A stretch of 64,000 nt of DNA from Acetatifactor sp. (GCA_024695935.1 JAILHH010000021.1:1-64000), one strand, 5' to 3'; counted from the stretch's first letter, positions 1 through 8,748 are shown. Numbers and translations: made by a program. The notes: generated from the sequence alone by a model not told the origin.

Positions 1-255
1 CGCGTAGGCCTGAAAGAATCACAAGGTAAGGTTTTAATTGAAGTTCAAGACTACGGCGAAGGTATCCCCGCATCGGAAATAGATCATATATGGGATAGAT
101 ACTACACCTCAAGGCAGCGTAAAGGTAAAGGTGTTTCCGGTCTCGGACTTGCCATAGTAAAACAGATCGTAGGGATACATAACGGAAAATGCTATGCCCT
201 ATCAAAAGAAGGCGAAGGCTGTACATTCTGCCTGGAGTTACAAGATCTTTACTGA
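1..255 (+). CDS. Sensor histidine kinase, C-terminal end (5' truncated by window edge)
   Basis: The first frame is open from base 1 to a TGA at 253-255 and encodes the last 84 residues of a histidine kinase ATP-binding (HATPase_c) domain. Visible motifs are the G1 box (DYGEGIP, about residue 17), an F box (WDRYYTS) and the G2 box (GLGLAIVKQI), ending in the usual final strand (GCTFCLELQ). The H box, the N box and any sensor or membrane region lie outside the window, so signal and partner cannot be assigned. The gene stops directly against decayed coding fragments on the other strand. Confidence 0.85.
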   Translation, partial: RVGLKESQGKVLIEVQDYGEGIPASEIDHIWDRYYTSRQRKGKGVSGLGLAIVKQIVGIHNGKCYALSKEGEGCTFCLELQDLY

Positions 256-404
256 ACTTCTTGTTGGTCGCGATCTGAACCTCGTAACCCGAACCGGCAA
301 CTTTCTTGTAGTTAACGGTCAGAGTCTCTTTTGCGAGCTTAGATATACACATCCGGCTCCACGCCGCGGTCTGCATCATAGAAAACACCGTTCTTGTAGA
401 AACC
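251..404 (-). pseudogene. Decayed coding fragments from surface-type proteins
   Basis: Read on the minus strand, 404-339 gives a 21-codon fragment ending at a stop (GVFYDADRGVEPDVYI). It resembles the extreme C-terminus of S41-type processing peptidases or cell-surface repeat proteins. A second frame from 340 to about 251 continues as KLAKETLTVNYKKVAGSGYE and then VQIATNKKFS, a pattern seen in fibronectin-III-like repeats of Lachnospiraceae surface proteins. There is no start codon or ribosome binding site, the two parts are in different frames, and a stop lies just upstream of the first. I read this as remnant DNA. Family names are tentative. Confidence 0.3.
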
Positions 405-462
405 TTATAAAATCAGGCCGCCATTAAGCTCCTCTGAGCTTTTCAAGCGACCTGATCATTTT
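405..462. terminator. Bidirectional intrinsic terminator
   Basis: ATCAGGCCGC (412-421) pairs with GCGACCTGAT (448-457) with one mismatch. It encloses a second hairpin, AAGCTC-CTCT-GAGCTT (426-441). T-rich tracts follow on both strands. The element sits after the kinase stop and directly after the stop of the minus-strand gene at 469, so it can end both transcripts. Confidence 0.6.
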
Positions 463-468
463 TATTCT

Positions 469-3400
469 TTACCCCCCAAACACAACAGTAAAATTATCGA
501 CTCCAAAGGCGACTGAATCGAATAATATCTCTCCGGACAGTGTACCGGTTTCGAAATCATATGTAAGATTCGGCTTTGCTTTGTATACTATATCAGAATT
601 ATAGGAGAATAACATAATATAATGAGTATTTATATCCATTTCCACCGGTTCGTATGTGATACTTCCGTCAGGATAACTATAATCACCAGACAATATTAGT
701 GTTATATTACCGACTTTTCCGGTAATACTTATAGAAAGGTCGGACTTTGTCCTGACATGAAGAGTAGTGTTTCCTGAGGCCGGAACACCATTGGGATAAT
801 CCTCTTTGGTTACAAGCCTGAATGAAGTAGGAACGTCGGTATCTACTTCTTCTTTCATAGCAATTTCGGTAACGGTTTCTAATAGGAGCTTACTATCGCC
901 ATATCTGGTGTTGATAGCATCCGCGAAGTTGACGTTTATCGTATTCTTTATGCCAAAGACGCCTTTTTCGCTTGTATATTCTGCTATCACGTTTAATCCG
1001 TCGGAATAGCTCTTGTCAATTATGCTTATATTGTCGACTGCTGTCTTTTCGCTGCAGTGTGACTCTATTGCCACTTTTAACATATCTATCAATGTTGCAT
1101 CATCTACCTCATTGGTAAGGTATGTCAGGCCGGAAACAACACTGTTTCCTGAACTCGAATAAATCCATTTATTATCATAATAATAAAATTCCAGGTTTAT
1201 AGTGCCTTCGCATTTTGCTATGCCGTTGTCCCATACAAAGCCGCAATCAGCAGTGGCGTCTTTGTATCCATTCCGGTACTCGGTATTATTTACTTCCAGC
1301 GTCATATACTGACAGGCAAGATTCTCTCCATTATAGGATATATTGATCAAATCTGCTGAGTTCTTGACAGTTTCAGCATCCAGTTTTTCGTTTCTTCTCT
1401 CTAAGCTAAGCGATGATTTACCAAGGGCTTCCCACTTATAATCTCCCAGGTAAGAATACTCGAGCATAAGAATTTCTTCTGTTCTTGCGTAATTATGCCC
1501 GATGTCTATCCTTGCCGGAATAGTCAATTGAAGTCCGTTTACTACAGCCTCGTCATAGTTATAGCTGATCGTGTCTTTAAGATAGCCGCTGCTGATGTAT
1601 GAATCATGGTTATCGGCATCAACAAATATTTCTTCATCACCGGTTAGTGTAAGACTAGGGAAAGGCAGTTCATCCTTATCACTTATTTTATGATCAGGAT
1701 ATACGATATAATCACCATTGGTTATTTTACTTAATTCATACTTTCCATTGATCTTGGCATATTCTACCCTGACGTCGGTTTCCATTCTGTCGTCATTATT
1801 TTCATTGACCGCAACTACATCGTAGGATGAGGTGAGCAGATTGTCTTGTTTTACTTTTTCGCCTTTTTGAATGATACCTTCTGCATTAAAGCTGTCGAAA
1901 GTATTATTGATGTATGTTTTTATTTCTTCCTCAATAGTTTTATCCGCAGGCGGAAGTCCTCTTACAACCCTGTAAACAATGAATCCGACCAGGAGCGCCA
2001 AAGCGACCATAGCGACTATTATAATGGCCTTTATACCACGTTTTTTATTTTTAGCCTTTGTGTTTTTAAGTTCGATTTCTTTTACGCTGATCTTTTCGAT
2101 GAGTGATTTGCTCTTATTTATCAGCTCTTCGTTTGTAGTTTTTTGGCTGACTATAGAAACAGTCTCATTTGCTTTTTCTTTTAGAGTATCAAGGGTCTTG
2201 ATCTGTTTGCAATTCTCGATCGCAGACGCCAGGTTGTCTATATGGGTATCTATGCGCTTGTTGATATATTCTTCGGTGTTACTGAATTGATCCTCAAGAC
2301 CGCGATTACAGAAACTGCATCTATTTACAGCTATATGCCCGCAAGTGCAAAGCCATGCTCCGTCCTTTACCTCACTATAGAGGTACTTTTCGTCATCTTT
2401 TAGGTCAAGGAGTTTATAAATATCCGGATCCACCAGGTCAGCGATCAGGGCTTGTTTGGGTATATCTATTGTGTCTTCCTTTGTAAATTTTCCAACCGCG
2501 TATTCGCTGTCCACTGTCTGGGTGATCAATAATTTTATCTGTCTTGCGGTATTATTTGACAGTTTTATATTTCCGGTTCTGAAGACACTGCTAGGCGCAA
2601 TATGTAAATCTAAAAGGTTTTTGTCCGTATCGGCCAAATGCTCACCGGCAATGTTGTATTCAGATAAAACATAATCAAGGGCAATGATCTCTTTATCAGA
2701 TATGTTTCTAAAATAAATATCTGCAAATACTTCATCAATACTATTTTTAGACAATACGATCTTGTCTATAAGTATTCTGCTTTGAGGGCAGAAGTATGTA
2801 GGGACGATCGTAGATATTTGAGTTTCCGGCTCTGCGGGCACAGGTGCGGGCGCAGGCGCTACGGGCATGGGAGCTGCCTCGGGCGCTACGGGGGCCGCCG
2901 CCGCTACTACAGGCGTTGCTCCCGACACTGCTCCATTTACATATGGCACTGCTCCGGGTGCTGCCGCTGCCGGCTTAGCCTTCTTCTCTAAGTGGAACTG
3001 TACAATGGCGCCTCCTACTGAAAGTGCTATACCTAACAACAATCCCACTACCGTATTGGTGAGGATTCCTATCAAATAACCTGCTCCCATTCCTCCTGCG
3101 ATAGCGGTCGTTATAATGAGATAAGGCTTATTCAATACCACTGCGAGAATACCGACGACTAATCCGGGGATTATCGCAATGAATGACATTTCAACCATTC
3201 CCATGACTATAAAGACTACCAAAAATACAAGAGTTCCAAGGAACCAGTACTGCATGAATATACCGAATTTATAGAGTTTAAAGGCCAGGAAGCCTCCTAA
3301 TATCGCAATAAGGATCGCCGCAATCCCGACAGTTGCGCCTACAGGAATATCTGTGGAAGCCGCCAGTATTACTCCGAGTATGGCACCTATTATAGCGCCG

Positions 3401-3594
3401 TTTATAACTCCTCCTATTGTGATCATTACTTTTTTGATCTTATATCCAAAAAAACAATTTAGCAAAAAGGGAATCATTGTGAAAACAATTACAACCACAC
3501 CGACAAAGTCCAGGAATTCGGCCCTTATTTGCTGCAAGTCGGACAATACTTTCATAACTTTGGAAAGCTCGTCCATCGCTTCTGATAAACTCAT
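469..3594 (-). CDS. Large multi-spanning membrane protein with zinc-ribbon-like motif, unknown function
   Basis: This 1041-residue protein is not confidently assigned. Residues about 25-200 form a cluster of hydrophobic, glycine-rich segments (seven or more helices) that resembles the DUF4203/TMEM198 fold. An Ala/Pro-rich linker follows at about 203-258. A cytoplasmic-type region then carries a possible metal-binding motif, CTCGH-x5-CSFC, from residue 416. A charged, probably coiled-coil stretch leads to one more membrane helix at about 520-545, and roughly 490 residues of beta-rich sequence end the protein and probably lie outside the cell. The start is supported by AGGAGG about 6 bases upstream. 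It appears monocistronic and shares a terminator with the gene on its left. A role at the envelope is inferred from topology only. Confidence 0.8.
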   Translation of the reverse strand: MSLSEAMDELSKVMKVLSDLQQIRAEFLDFVGVVVIVFTMIPFLLNCFFGYKIKKVMITIGGVINGAIIGAILGVILAASTDIPVGATVGIAAILIAILGGFLAFKLYKFGIFMQYWFLGTLVFLVVFIVMGMVEMSFIAIIPGLVVGILAVVLNKPYLIITTAIAGGMGAGYLIGILTNTVVGLLLGIALSVGGAIVQFHLEKKAKPAAAAPGAVPYVNGAVSGATPVVAAAAPVAPEAAPMPVAPAPAPVPAEPETQISTIVPTYFCPQSRILIDKIVLSKNSIDEVFADIYFRNISDKEIIALDYVLSEYNIAGEHLADTDKNLLDLHIAPSSVFRTGNIKLSNNTARQIKLLITQTVDSEYAVGKFTKEDTIDIPKQALIADLVDPDIYKLLDLKDDEKYLYSEVKDGAWLCTCGHIAVNRCSFCNRGLEDQFSNTEEYINKRIDTHIDNLASAIENCKQIKTLDTLKEKANETVSIVSQKTTNEELINKSKSLIEKISVKEIELKNTKAKNKKRGIKAIIIVAMVALALLVGFIVYRVVRGLPPADKTIEEEIKTYINNTFDSFNAEGIIQKGEKVKQDNLLTSSYDVVAVNENNDDRMETDVRVEYAKINGKYELSKITNGDYIVYPDHKISDKDELPFPSLTLTGDEEIFVDADNHDSYISSGYLKDTISYNYDEAVVNGLQLTIPARIDIGHNYARTEEILMLEYSYLGDYKWEALGKSSLSLERRNEKLDAETVKNSADLINISYNGENLACQYMTLEVNNTEYRNGYKDATADCGFVWDNGIAKCEGTINLEFYYYDNKWIYSSSGNSVVSGLTYLTNEVDDATLIDMLKVAIESHCSEKTAVDNISIIDKSYSDGLNVIAEYTSEKGVFGIKNTINVNFADAINTRYGDSKLLLETVTEIAMKEEVDTDVPTSFRLVTKEDYPNGVPASGNTTLHVRTKSDLSISITGKVGNITLILSGDYSYPDGSITYEPVEMDINTHYIMLFSYNSDIVYKAKPNLTYDFETGTLSGEILFDSVAFGVDNFTVVFGG

Positions 3595-3744
3595 TTTCTC
3601 CTCCTTGGCAACGCTTATGATATATATTTTATTAAATTATCATTCCTTTTATCGGTCTTTTAAAGTTTTTTATTTTATGCTGTCCAGAGATATTTTTAGT
3701 TTAATGGTCTCCGGATCGTTTTCGCCAAGGAGCTTTGAGCTTTG

Positions 3745-3853
3745 GTTGAACGACCCTCCAAATTTGGAGGGTCGTATTTGTAGCATATCTTGTATTTTAA
3801 ATACAACCTTCTTCAAAATACTGATCAGTTTGATACCACAGCATCATGTTCAT
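3745..3853 (-). ncRNA. Possible relic tracrRNA-like RNA beside the cas2 remnant
   Basis: On the minus strand, directly after the cas2 remnant stop, a promoter-like pair would start transcription near 3853. The predicted RNA begins with an AT-mixed stretch ending GGTATCAAAC, which would be an anti-repeat for a repeat beginning GTTTGATACC (plus strand 3828-3837). It continues through a TTGTATTT/AAATACAA hairpin and the motif GCTACAAATA (3784-3775), similar to the GCTACAA nexus seen in several Cas9 tracrRNAs, and ends in a 24-base perfect palindrome. No cas9 and no repeat array are present here. The assignment is inference from order and motif resemblance. Confidence 0.28.
3751..3774. terminator. 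24-base perfect palindrome, possible terminator
   Basis: The 12 bases CGACCCTCCAAA are followed immediately by their exact reverse complement. A stem of about 10 bp with a small AT loop can form on either strand. Only weak T tracts follow (TATTTG on plus, TTC on minus). It may be the terminal hairpin of the RNA proposed for this strand or a stand-alone terminator in the long leader region of the 3594 gene. Confidence 0.5.
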
Positions 3854-3859
3854 GGATTC

Positions 3860-3889
3860 ATTATAGCATGATGTGACAGTTTGTACCAA
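3860..3889 (-). promoter_or_regulatory. Sigma-A-like promoter inside the cas2 remnant
   Basis: On the minus strand, TTGGTA (3889-3884) and a consensus TATAAT (3865-3860) are separated by 18 bases. The -10 overlaps the cas2 stop codon. Transcription would run leftwards through the tracrRNA-like stretch. Confidence 0.4.
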
Positions 3890-4095
3890 CGGCTTTTTCT
3901 TGTTCATCCGGACAGCCGGTCAAATAAGTAATATTGGTATATTGTTTTTCGGTAAGTCGTAGGATTCTTACTTCTCCTTTTGCGGGAGCATACTCTTTCA
4001 GTCGGTCAAAATGCTTTTGGGCAGTTTTTCTGTTGGTAGTAATGCGCATAAAGACTTCGGGTGCTATTCGATGATACCCGGCTTTCAGCAGATGA
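3861..4095 (-). pseudogene. cas2: cas2 remnant (C-terminal part of CRISPR endonuclease Cas2)
   Basis: The minus-strand frame ending at TAA 3863-3861 reads LLKAGYHRIAPEVFMRITTN, then a helix ending FDRLKEY, then GEVRILRLTEKQYTNITYLT and finally QEKAVGTNCHIML. This matches the second half of Cas2: the LLKxGY start of helix 1, a middle strand, and the conserved TEKQY segment with its C-terminal strand. The N-terminal strand with the catalytic Asp is missing. At its 5' side the reading frame runs into a serine recombinase gene on the opposite strand, so a deletion removed the front of both genes. cas1 and cas9, which would lie upstream (to the right), are absent. The family call is from motif memory. 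Confidence 0.65.
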
Positions 4096-4750
4096 TATCT
4101 GAGATGGAGGCGGGACATGTAAAGGTGGCTCTTACCAAAACTTTATCCCGATTGGGAAGAAATTCTTCTTTGGTGGATCTTTATACCAGCATGACATTCC
4201 CGAAATACGGAGTCCGCTACATCGCTATCAACGACAATTATGATTCTGATGATCCCAACAGCATCAACAATGATTTTGCAGGTATCAAAAACTGGTTTGA
4301 CGAGTTTTATGCTGTAGATACCAGCCGCAAGATCAGAGCTGTCCAGAGAGCCAAGGGCGCAATGTACCTAACCCGGATCCCGAAGACCCTTAAAGATGGA
4401 ACAGTAGCACTGTTGTACATGTCCTTGAACGTCGAGAGTATACCGGCTGTATCGTTAACTTCGAGACATACACAAACTCCATCTTGGACAAGAAACATAG
4501 GGATAACCCAGTAGAGAATCAGGCAGTCTTTCCTGACTCCTATGAACACATTATTGAAGATGATGTGTTTGAAAAGGTTCAGAAGATACGTAAACAGCGG
4601 CATCGAAAGACCAAGACCGGAAGAACGAGCATGTTTTCGGGACTTGTATTCTGCTCTGACTGCGGGGGAAGGCTCTACTACGGTGCAACCAATACCTATT
4701 GTACAGAAGGAGCATTTTTCGACTGTTCCGTTCATTGGAAGCATAAGTGA
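4071..4750 (+). pseudogene. Truncated, frameshifted large serine recombinase
   Basis: From PGFQQMISEMEAGHVKV through LSRLGRNSSLVDLYTS and FDEFYAVDTSRKIRAVQRAK, this is the resolvase domain of Tn4451/TndX-type large serine recombinases of clostridial mobile elements. The first 50-60 residues, with the catalytic Ser, are missing. Near 4355 the frame breaks, an internal stretch is lost and a TAA appears. The second frame resumes with EYTGCIVNFETYTN, NPVENQAVFPDSYEHIIEDD and the zinc-ribbon start FSGLVFCSDCGGRLYY, then ends early at TGA 4748-4750. It cannot be functional. It abuts the cas2 remnant at about 4071-4095 and lies about 150 bp from tRNA-Trp, a common landing area for such elements. Confidence 0.85.
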
Positions 4751-4817
4751 AAAGGCATGACCGAAGCCACGCCTTTACATTCTTTTAATTCTAATAGTAT
4801 TTACTGTCTTATGGAGC

Positions 4818-4842
4818 CCCGCCTTTTTTCCTGCGGGTTTTT
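4818..4842 (+). terminator. Intrinsic terminator after the recombinase remnant
   Basis: CCCGC (4818-4822) pairs with GCGGG (4833-4837), followed by five T. The loop is T-rich. It is probably the original terminator of the decayed element. Confidence 0.5.
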
Positions 4843-4856
4843 GAATCCTTGGAAAC

Positions 4857-4887
4857 AAAAAAGATGTTGAGAAAAATCTCAACATCT
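4857..4887 (-). terminator. Intrinsic terminator of tRNA-Trp
   Basis: AGATGTTGAGA (4862-4872) pairs perfectly with TCTCAACATCT (4877-4887). A run of A on the plus strand (4857-4862) gives the T run on the minus strand. It lies 9 bases past the tRNA 3' end. Confidence 0.8.
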
Positions 4888-4895
4888 CTTTATAG

Positions 4896-4966
4896 CAGGG
4901 GAAGAGAGGATCGAACTCCCGTTAACGGTTTTGGAGACCGCCGCACTACCGCTGTACTATTCCCCT
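4896..4966 (-). tRNA. tRNA-Trp (anticodon CCA)
   Basis: A 71-base cloverleaf on the minus strand. The acceptor AGGGGAA pairs with TTCCCCT, with discriminator G at 4896. The D arm contains AGCGGTAG, the anticodon loop is CTCCAAA with CCA at 4934-4932, and the T loop is GTTCGATC. CCA is not encoded. The anticodon gives tryptophan. A strong terminator follows. Confidence 0.93.
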
Positions 4967-5045
4967 TTACGTGCACATAACGCACCAACGAAGGTTATTA
5001 TAGCATGGAGAATTGAGTAAAGCAAGGGGTAAATTTCAAAAAATA

Positions 5046-7334
5046 TTATTCGGGTTCCCCATTTATAAAAGCGATCTCATTCTTTAATGATTCGGGAACA
5101 TCCTTGCCGTTTGAATCCAGTTTTTGGATGATAAGTCCTATCCTCTTTAAGCGCTGACTGTTCTTGATATTCCTCTTATTTATCAGCTCCGAGAACAGTG
5201 GATTGGTTCCGACTTTCTCACAGACGGACTTTGAAAAAGGACAGTAGTTAAACAGGATCTCTCGTGCCACTTTGTTAAGCCTCGGTGAACCGTTTCCTTC
5301 AAACATTATCCATTCCGCATAGTCTCTTACGAACATTTCCTTAAAGGAATTCTTTGCTCTCTGCAATGCATTTCTGACTTTTTCCTTTGCCTCGCTTGAT
5401 AAGTCTCTGTTCTTTCGATAAAACTGTGCATAATCGTAATAAAGGCTTGTGAGGGAAGGCTCGCTGATCATGTTCCAGCGGTTGCCCTGGATACGCTTGC
5501 AAAGCTCCCATCTGAACTCTCCCGTGAGTTTGATCATGGTGACCTTTAATTCCTCTAAGTGGAAGACGGACAAAAACATTCTGCCGGGCGTATTTCGCCT
5601 CTTGCCTTCGATCTCCTGCCACATTGAACCTCTGATACCCATGTTTGGCATCAGGATCACATCCGGGATGAATTCAAAGTGAAGCAGTTCTTTTCCGGTG
5701 GTATTGTTATTTTCTATATCGAGAGTTTCTCTGTAATAAGCAGAGTAGTCGATGCTCTTTATATAAGCAAAATTGTCCCTTATCTTTTCGGCAGACGTAA
5801 AGCAGTTGTCCATGGTCTTGAACACATTCTCTGCGATGAATACGGGGCAGTATACGGAGATACGGCCGTAGGTCACCTTGTTTACGGTAGGGAAGAGGTT
5901 GTTTAACTCGTAATTAACCTTTGCCAAAGTATCATTCTCAAGAGCCTTCATCTTGCCGTCGTCGATCTTTTTGGCGGCTTTTAATTTGCGGAGGCTGTCA
6001 GAGTAATCTTCATCGAATTCGTTTCTGCTGGGTTCCTTTTTCCCTTTATAAATTGCCATGAGCCAGTTGTAGAAGGTATATACCCCATCGTCATATCCGG
6101 TTTCGACCTTGTCTAAAAATCTGAGAAGCTCCGCCGTATATTCGTTTCCTACAAGCACCTCATCCAGAAAACCGAAATATAAAAACAGCTTAACCGAAAC
6201 AGGGTATGTCTGGTCATTTAAGGTCTTTAAGAACACGGTTTTGTACAGTGCTACGAAATCTGCCGTGATGGCATTTCTAAGCTGGCAGCTTTCATCATCC
6301 GTTGAAAACTTGTCCTTCATATGTCTGTAATCCAGTATGTTTCCGCGAAGTCTTGCGGCTGTTTCGTCGTCTAAGGAAGCATATTCCAGGATCTGGTTCA
6401 GAGAATCCTTTAATTCTTCGGGGAGTACCACAGTCTTTTCAACAGGGGCTTCCGTTACGGCTTCAGTCTGCATTGTGTTTATCTTTTCCTGGAACTCATC
6501 GATCCTCTCCTGAAGTATCTCAGGATCCACATCGGAGTCAGCCTCGTTTGCATATAACAGGATGAACTGGTTGATATCGGCAAACAGTTCGTCACTGTCG
6601 GGACTGTCATTTCCGAGACGGTAGTAGAGGTCGGTATAGAGCTTGAACAGGTCGTCTCCGGATTCGGAAAAATACATTTCGTTTACCTGTCTGATGTAAT
6701 GGAACTGCTCGTCGAGAGCCATATATACCTTATGAAAATCAAGGCTTGCCTTTTTAATAAGTCCAATGGGGATGGCGGGATCCGTTACCATGATCTTGAA
6801 TACATCTCCGGAAAGAACATGGGAAAAAGCCATATAATAGCTTGAGAGCCAATAGTCCGGTGACTCCTCGCTAAGATATGTTTCCACCTCATCCATTCCG
6901 CCGGGAATGCCGGGGGCAATGTTGTAATGGCTGCAGATCTCGGTATATTTTGCATAATCTTCCTTGAGGGTATCAAAGATGGAATTGCAGTTTAAACCTG
7001 CGATGGAACAGTGCTCTAACAGGGTATTTATCTGTGAAAAACTGGAGAGTAAAAACAGTCTTGTCATGTCGGAGGATTTTGATAAGAATTCATCCAGGGC
7101 TTTCTGGCTGGGAATGGGATAAGCTGCCACGATGCATTTTTCCGTGGCTTCGTAAGTGATGAAATGTACGTCGTAAACGGCCTCGCTTATGCCTATGACA
7201 TCACCTTTCCCAAGATAATATTCACCTCCGGGATATTTGGCAGCAACTCTTCCTTCCGCTATCAGAAAGAGAGCATTTAGGGGTTGTCCTGCGCTGCATA
7301 TTTTCCTGCCCGGTTCGATAACTGTGCCTGCCAT
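5046..7334 (-). CDS. Cyclic-nucleotide-binding-domain protein with long helical C-terminus
   Basis: 762 residues. Residues 1 to about 105 form a CRP-type beta-roll, with GQPLNALFLIAEGRVAAKYP and then a GKGDVIGISE turn at the position of the phosphate-binding cassette. The cassette lacks a typical Arg, so nucleotide binding is uncertain. The remaining roughly 650 residues are largely helical, with an acidic stretch and possible coiled coil at about 270-300, and carry no DNA-binding or kinase motif that I recognise. No signal peptide or membrane segment is seen, so it is probably cytoplasmic. The start has AGGAGG 9 bases upstream. It appears to be a single-gene unit between tRNA-Trp and a divergent gene. 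The molecular role is unknown. Confidence 0.75.
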   Translation of the reverse strand: MAGTVIEPGRKICSAGQPLNALFLIAEGRVAAKYPGGEYYLGKGDVIGISEAVYDVHFITYEATEKCIVAAYPIPSQKALDEFLSKSSDMTRLFLLSSFSQINTLLEHCSIAGLNCNSIFDTLKEDYAKYTEICSHYNIAPGIPGGMDEVETYLSEESPDYWLSSYYMAFSHVLSGDVFKIMVTDPAIPIGLIKKASLDFHKVYMALDEQFHYIRQVNEMYFSESGDDLFKLYTDLYYRLGNDSPDSDELFADINQFILLYANEADSDVDPEILQERIDEFQEKINTMQTEAVTEAPVEKTVVLPEELKDSLNQILEYASLDDETAARLRGNILDYRHMKDKFSTDDESCQLRNAITADFVALYKTVFLKTLNDQTYPVSVKLFLYFGFLDEVLVGNEYTAELLRFLDKVETGYDDGVYTFYNWLMAIYKGKKEPSRNEFDEDYSDSLRKLKAAKKIDDGKMKALENDTLAKVNYELNNLFPTVNKVTYGRISVYCPVFIAENVFKTMDNCFTSAEKIRDNFAYIKSIDYSAYYRETLDIENNNTTGKELLHFEFIPDVILMPNMGIRGSMWQEIEGKRRNTPGRMFLSVFHLEELKVTMIKLTGEFRWELCKRIQGNRWNMISEPSLTSLYYDYAQFYRKNRDLSSEAKEKVRNALQRAKNSFKEMFVRDYAEWIMFEGNGSPRLNKVAREILFNYCPFSKSVCEKVGTNPLFSELINKRNIKNSQRLKRIGLIIQKLDSNGKDVPESLKNEIAFINGEPE

Positions 7335-7515
7335 TTATAAAGCCTCCTGACTAACTTGTTTTCACTGTTTGAAATTATTGTTTGAAAAGTTTTGGTCGTT
7401 TGTGAAATTACCATTAGTATACACCAAATTGTTAGTAAATTTCCACTGTACATTTAATAAAATTGTGTTAAAATAAAAATACATATGTGTCAGTTTTTGC
7501 GACGGAGGTGCGTGC

Positions 7516-8076
7516 ATGGAGGATAACAGAGAATACAGACAGCAATTGGTTTCCGAATACAAGGTTGACCTGATGCCGTTACTTGCTTATTTGCCCTGGT
7601 TTGAGTCTCATTCCGGCAAGGCCGCAAGCAAGAATTACGAGGGTAACGAAATTGAGGGACATACGATTTCTTTTCCCGTTTATGACTCTACTGTCTTAAA
7701 TTTTGTGAAACTGGCATCAAAGACACGATTCATGGACAAGAATTACAGATATATCTTTACCAGACATCATCTTATAAACCACGACGCAGAGAGAAAAGCC
7801 ATCGACAAGGCAGGGATCGAAGAGTGGAACGTGCTTTGCGGTATCCTTTCAAAATATGTTTTGGGCGGATTTACAAAGGGAACACTTTGGAACGAAGCCG
7901 TTGTGGAAAATATATTTACCATGGTGCTTGAGCAGATGAAAGCCATAATCGAGTACTGGGATGTTCCCATCACGGTGGAGGACGGTACTCATCAGACCAT
8001 CAGCCAGGAGGAAGCCTGGAAGCAGGCAGCCGAGGAAGTCCTCAGAAAAAAAGCCGAAGAGGCTAAGAATCAGTAA
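7516..8076 (+). CDS. Hypothetical protein, 186 residues
   Basis: Not recognised with confidence. The pattern LMPLLAYLPWFE...ISFPVYDSTVLNFVKLA recalls DUF6508-type proteins, but this is tentative. It is soluble and mostly helical, with a charged Glu/Lys/Ala-rich tail from about residue 165. A strong GGAGGTG precedes the ATG by about 6 bases. The gene lies 38 bases ahead of a TetR regulator on the same strand, so the two are probably co-transcribed and this may be the regulator's partner or target. An AT-rich divergent promoter region (7335-7515) separates it from the cNMP-domain gene. Confidence 0.75.
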   Translation: MEDNREYRQQLVSEYKVDLMPLLAYLPWFESHSGKAASKNYEGNEIEGHTISFPVYDSTVLNFVKLASKTRFMDKNYRYIFTRHHLINHDAERKAIDKAGIEEWNVLCGILSKYVLGGFTKGTLWNEAVVENIFTMVLEQMKAIIEYWDVPITVEDGTHQTISQEEAWKQAAEEVLRKKAEEAKNQ

Positions 8077-8114
8077 TAAAAGCGGTGCCCGGCATCGGGG
8101 AGGAAACAGGGGAA

Positions 8115-8702
8115 ATGAGCGACAAGTCCGAACAGAAGAAAAAATACATCATAGAGACTGCCAGAGAGGTATTCATGGAGAAGGGCTTTAAGACCGTTAC
8201 CATGAAGGATATCGTGGAGAGATGCAATATCAGCAGGGGTGGTCTGTATCTGTATTACGAGAGTACTTCGCAGATCTTTCTGGAGGTATTAAAGCTCGAG
8301 AGCCAGGAGGCAGATGATGTTTTCTCCGGAAATATCTCAGAGGATGCCACAGCAGCGGAAATATTATTGTTCTTTTTGAATGAACAAAAGAAAGAACTTT
8401 TGAGAAAGAGCAACACACTCACAAAAGCCATATATGAGTTTTATTTTGCAGAGGAGCGCCCCAAAAAGACAAATGTCATAAAGAGACAGTTTGACGAGGG
8501 TGTAAAGATCGTGGAAAACCTCATCAGAGTGGGAGTGGAAAACGGCGAGTTTATCTGTGACGATTACAAAGGAACCGCCAGAAACATTTTTTATGTGCTG
8601 GAAGGATTAAAGATAACAGCCCAGACCATGGGTGTGACAGCCTCCATGGTGGACGCGGAGATAGCATATATCATGCAGAATCTCGGTATAGAACTTTCAT
8701 AA
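8115..8702 (+). CDS. TetR/AcrR-family transcriptional regulator
   Basis: 195 residues from ATG 8115. The N-terminal helix-turn-helix is clear (AREVFMEKGFKTVTMKDIVE, then CNISRGGLYLYYES), about residues 12-55. The rest is a helical ligand-binding domain without a recognisable effector signature. A GTG at 8085 would add ten residues, but it has no ribosome binding site, whereas GGGGAGG and GGGGAA precede ATG 8115. It follows the 186-residue gene closely and is ended by the hairpin at 8719. Its target is most likely its own operon, by analogy with the family. Confidence 0.88.
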   Translation: MSDKSEQKKKYIIETAREVFMEKGFKTVTMKDIVERCNISRGGLYLYYESTSQIFLEVLKLESQEADDVFSGNISEDATAAEILLFFLNEQKKELLRKSNTLTKAIYEFYFAEERPKKTNVIKRQFDEGVKIVENLIRVGVENGEFICDDYKGTARNIFYVLEGLKITAQTMGVTASMVDAEIAYIMQNLGIELS

Positions 8703-8718
8703 AATCAAATTTTTGTAG

Positions 8719-8748
8719 AAATGCCTCGGTGATTTCCGGGGCATTTTG
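8719..8748 (+). terminator. Intrinsic terminator after tetR
   Basis: ATGCC-T-CGG (8721-8729) pairs with CCG-G-GGCAT (8736-8744), followed by TTTGTCATTTTT. Confidence 0.7.

Noticed and set aside
4307..4744. 145-codon minus-strand frame
   Set aside because: It is antisense to the clear recombinase remnant and has no recognisable protein pattern.
8085..8114. GTG start for the TetR gene
   Set aside because: No ribosome binding site, while the ATG at 8115 has GGGGAGG and GGGGAA upstream and begins the family's normal N-terminus.
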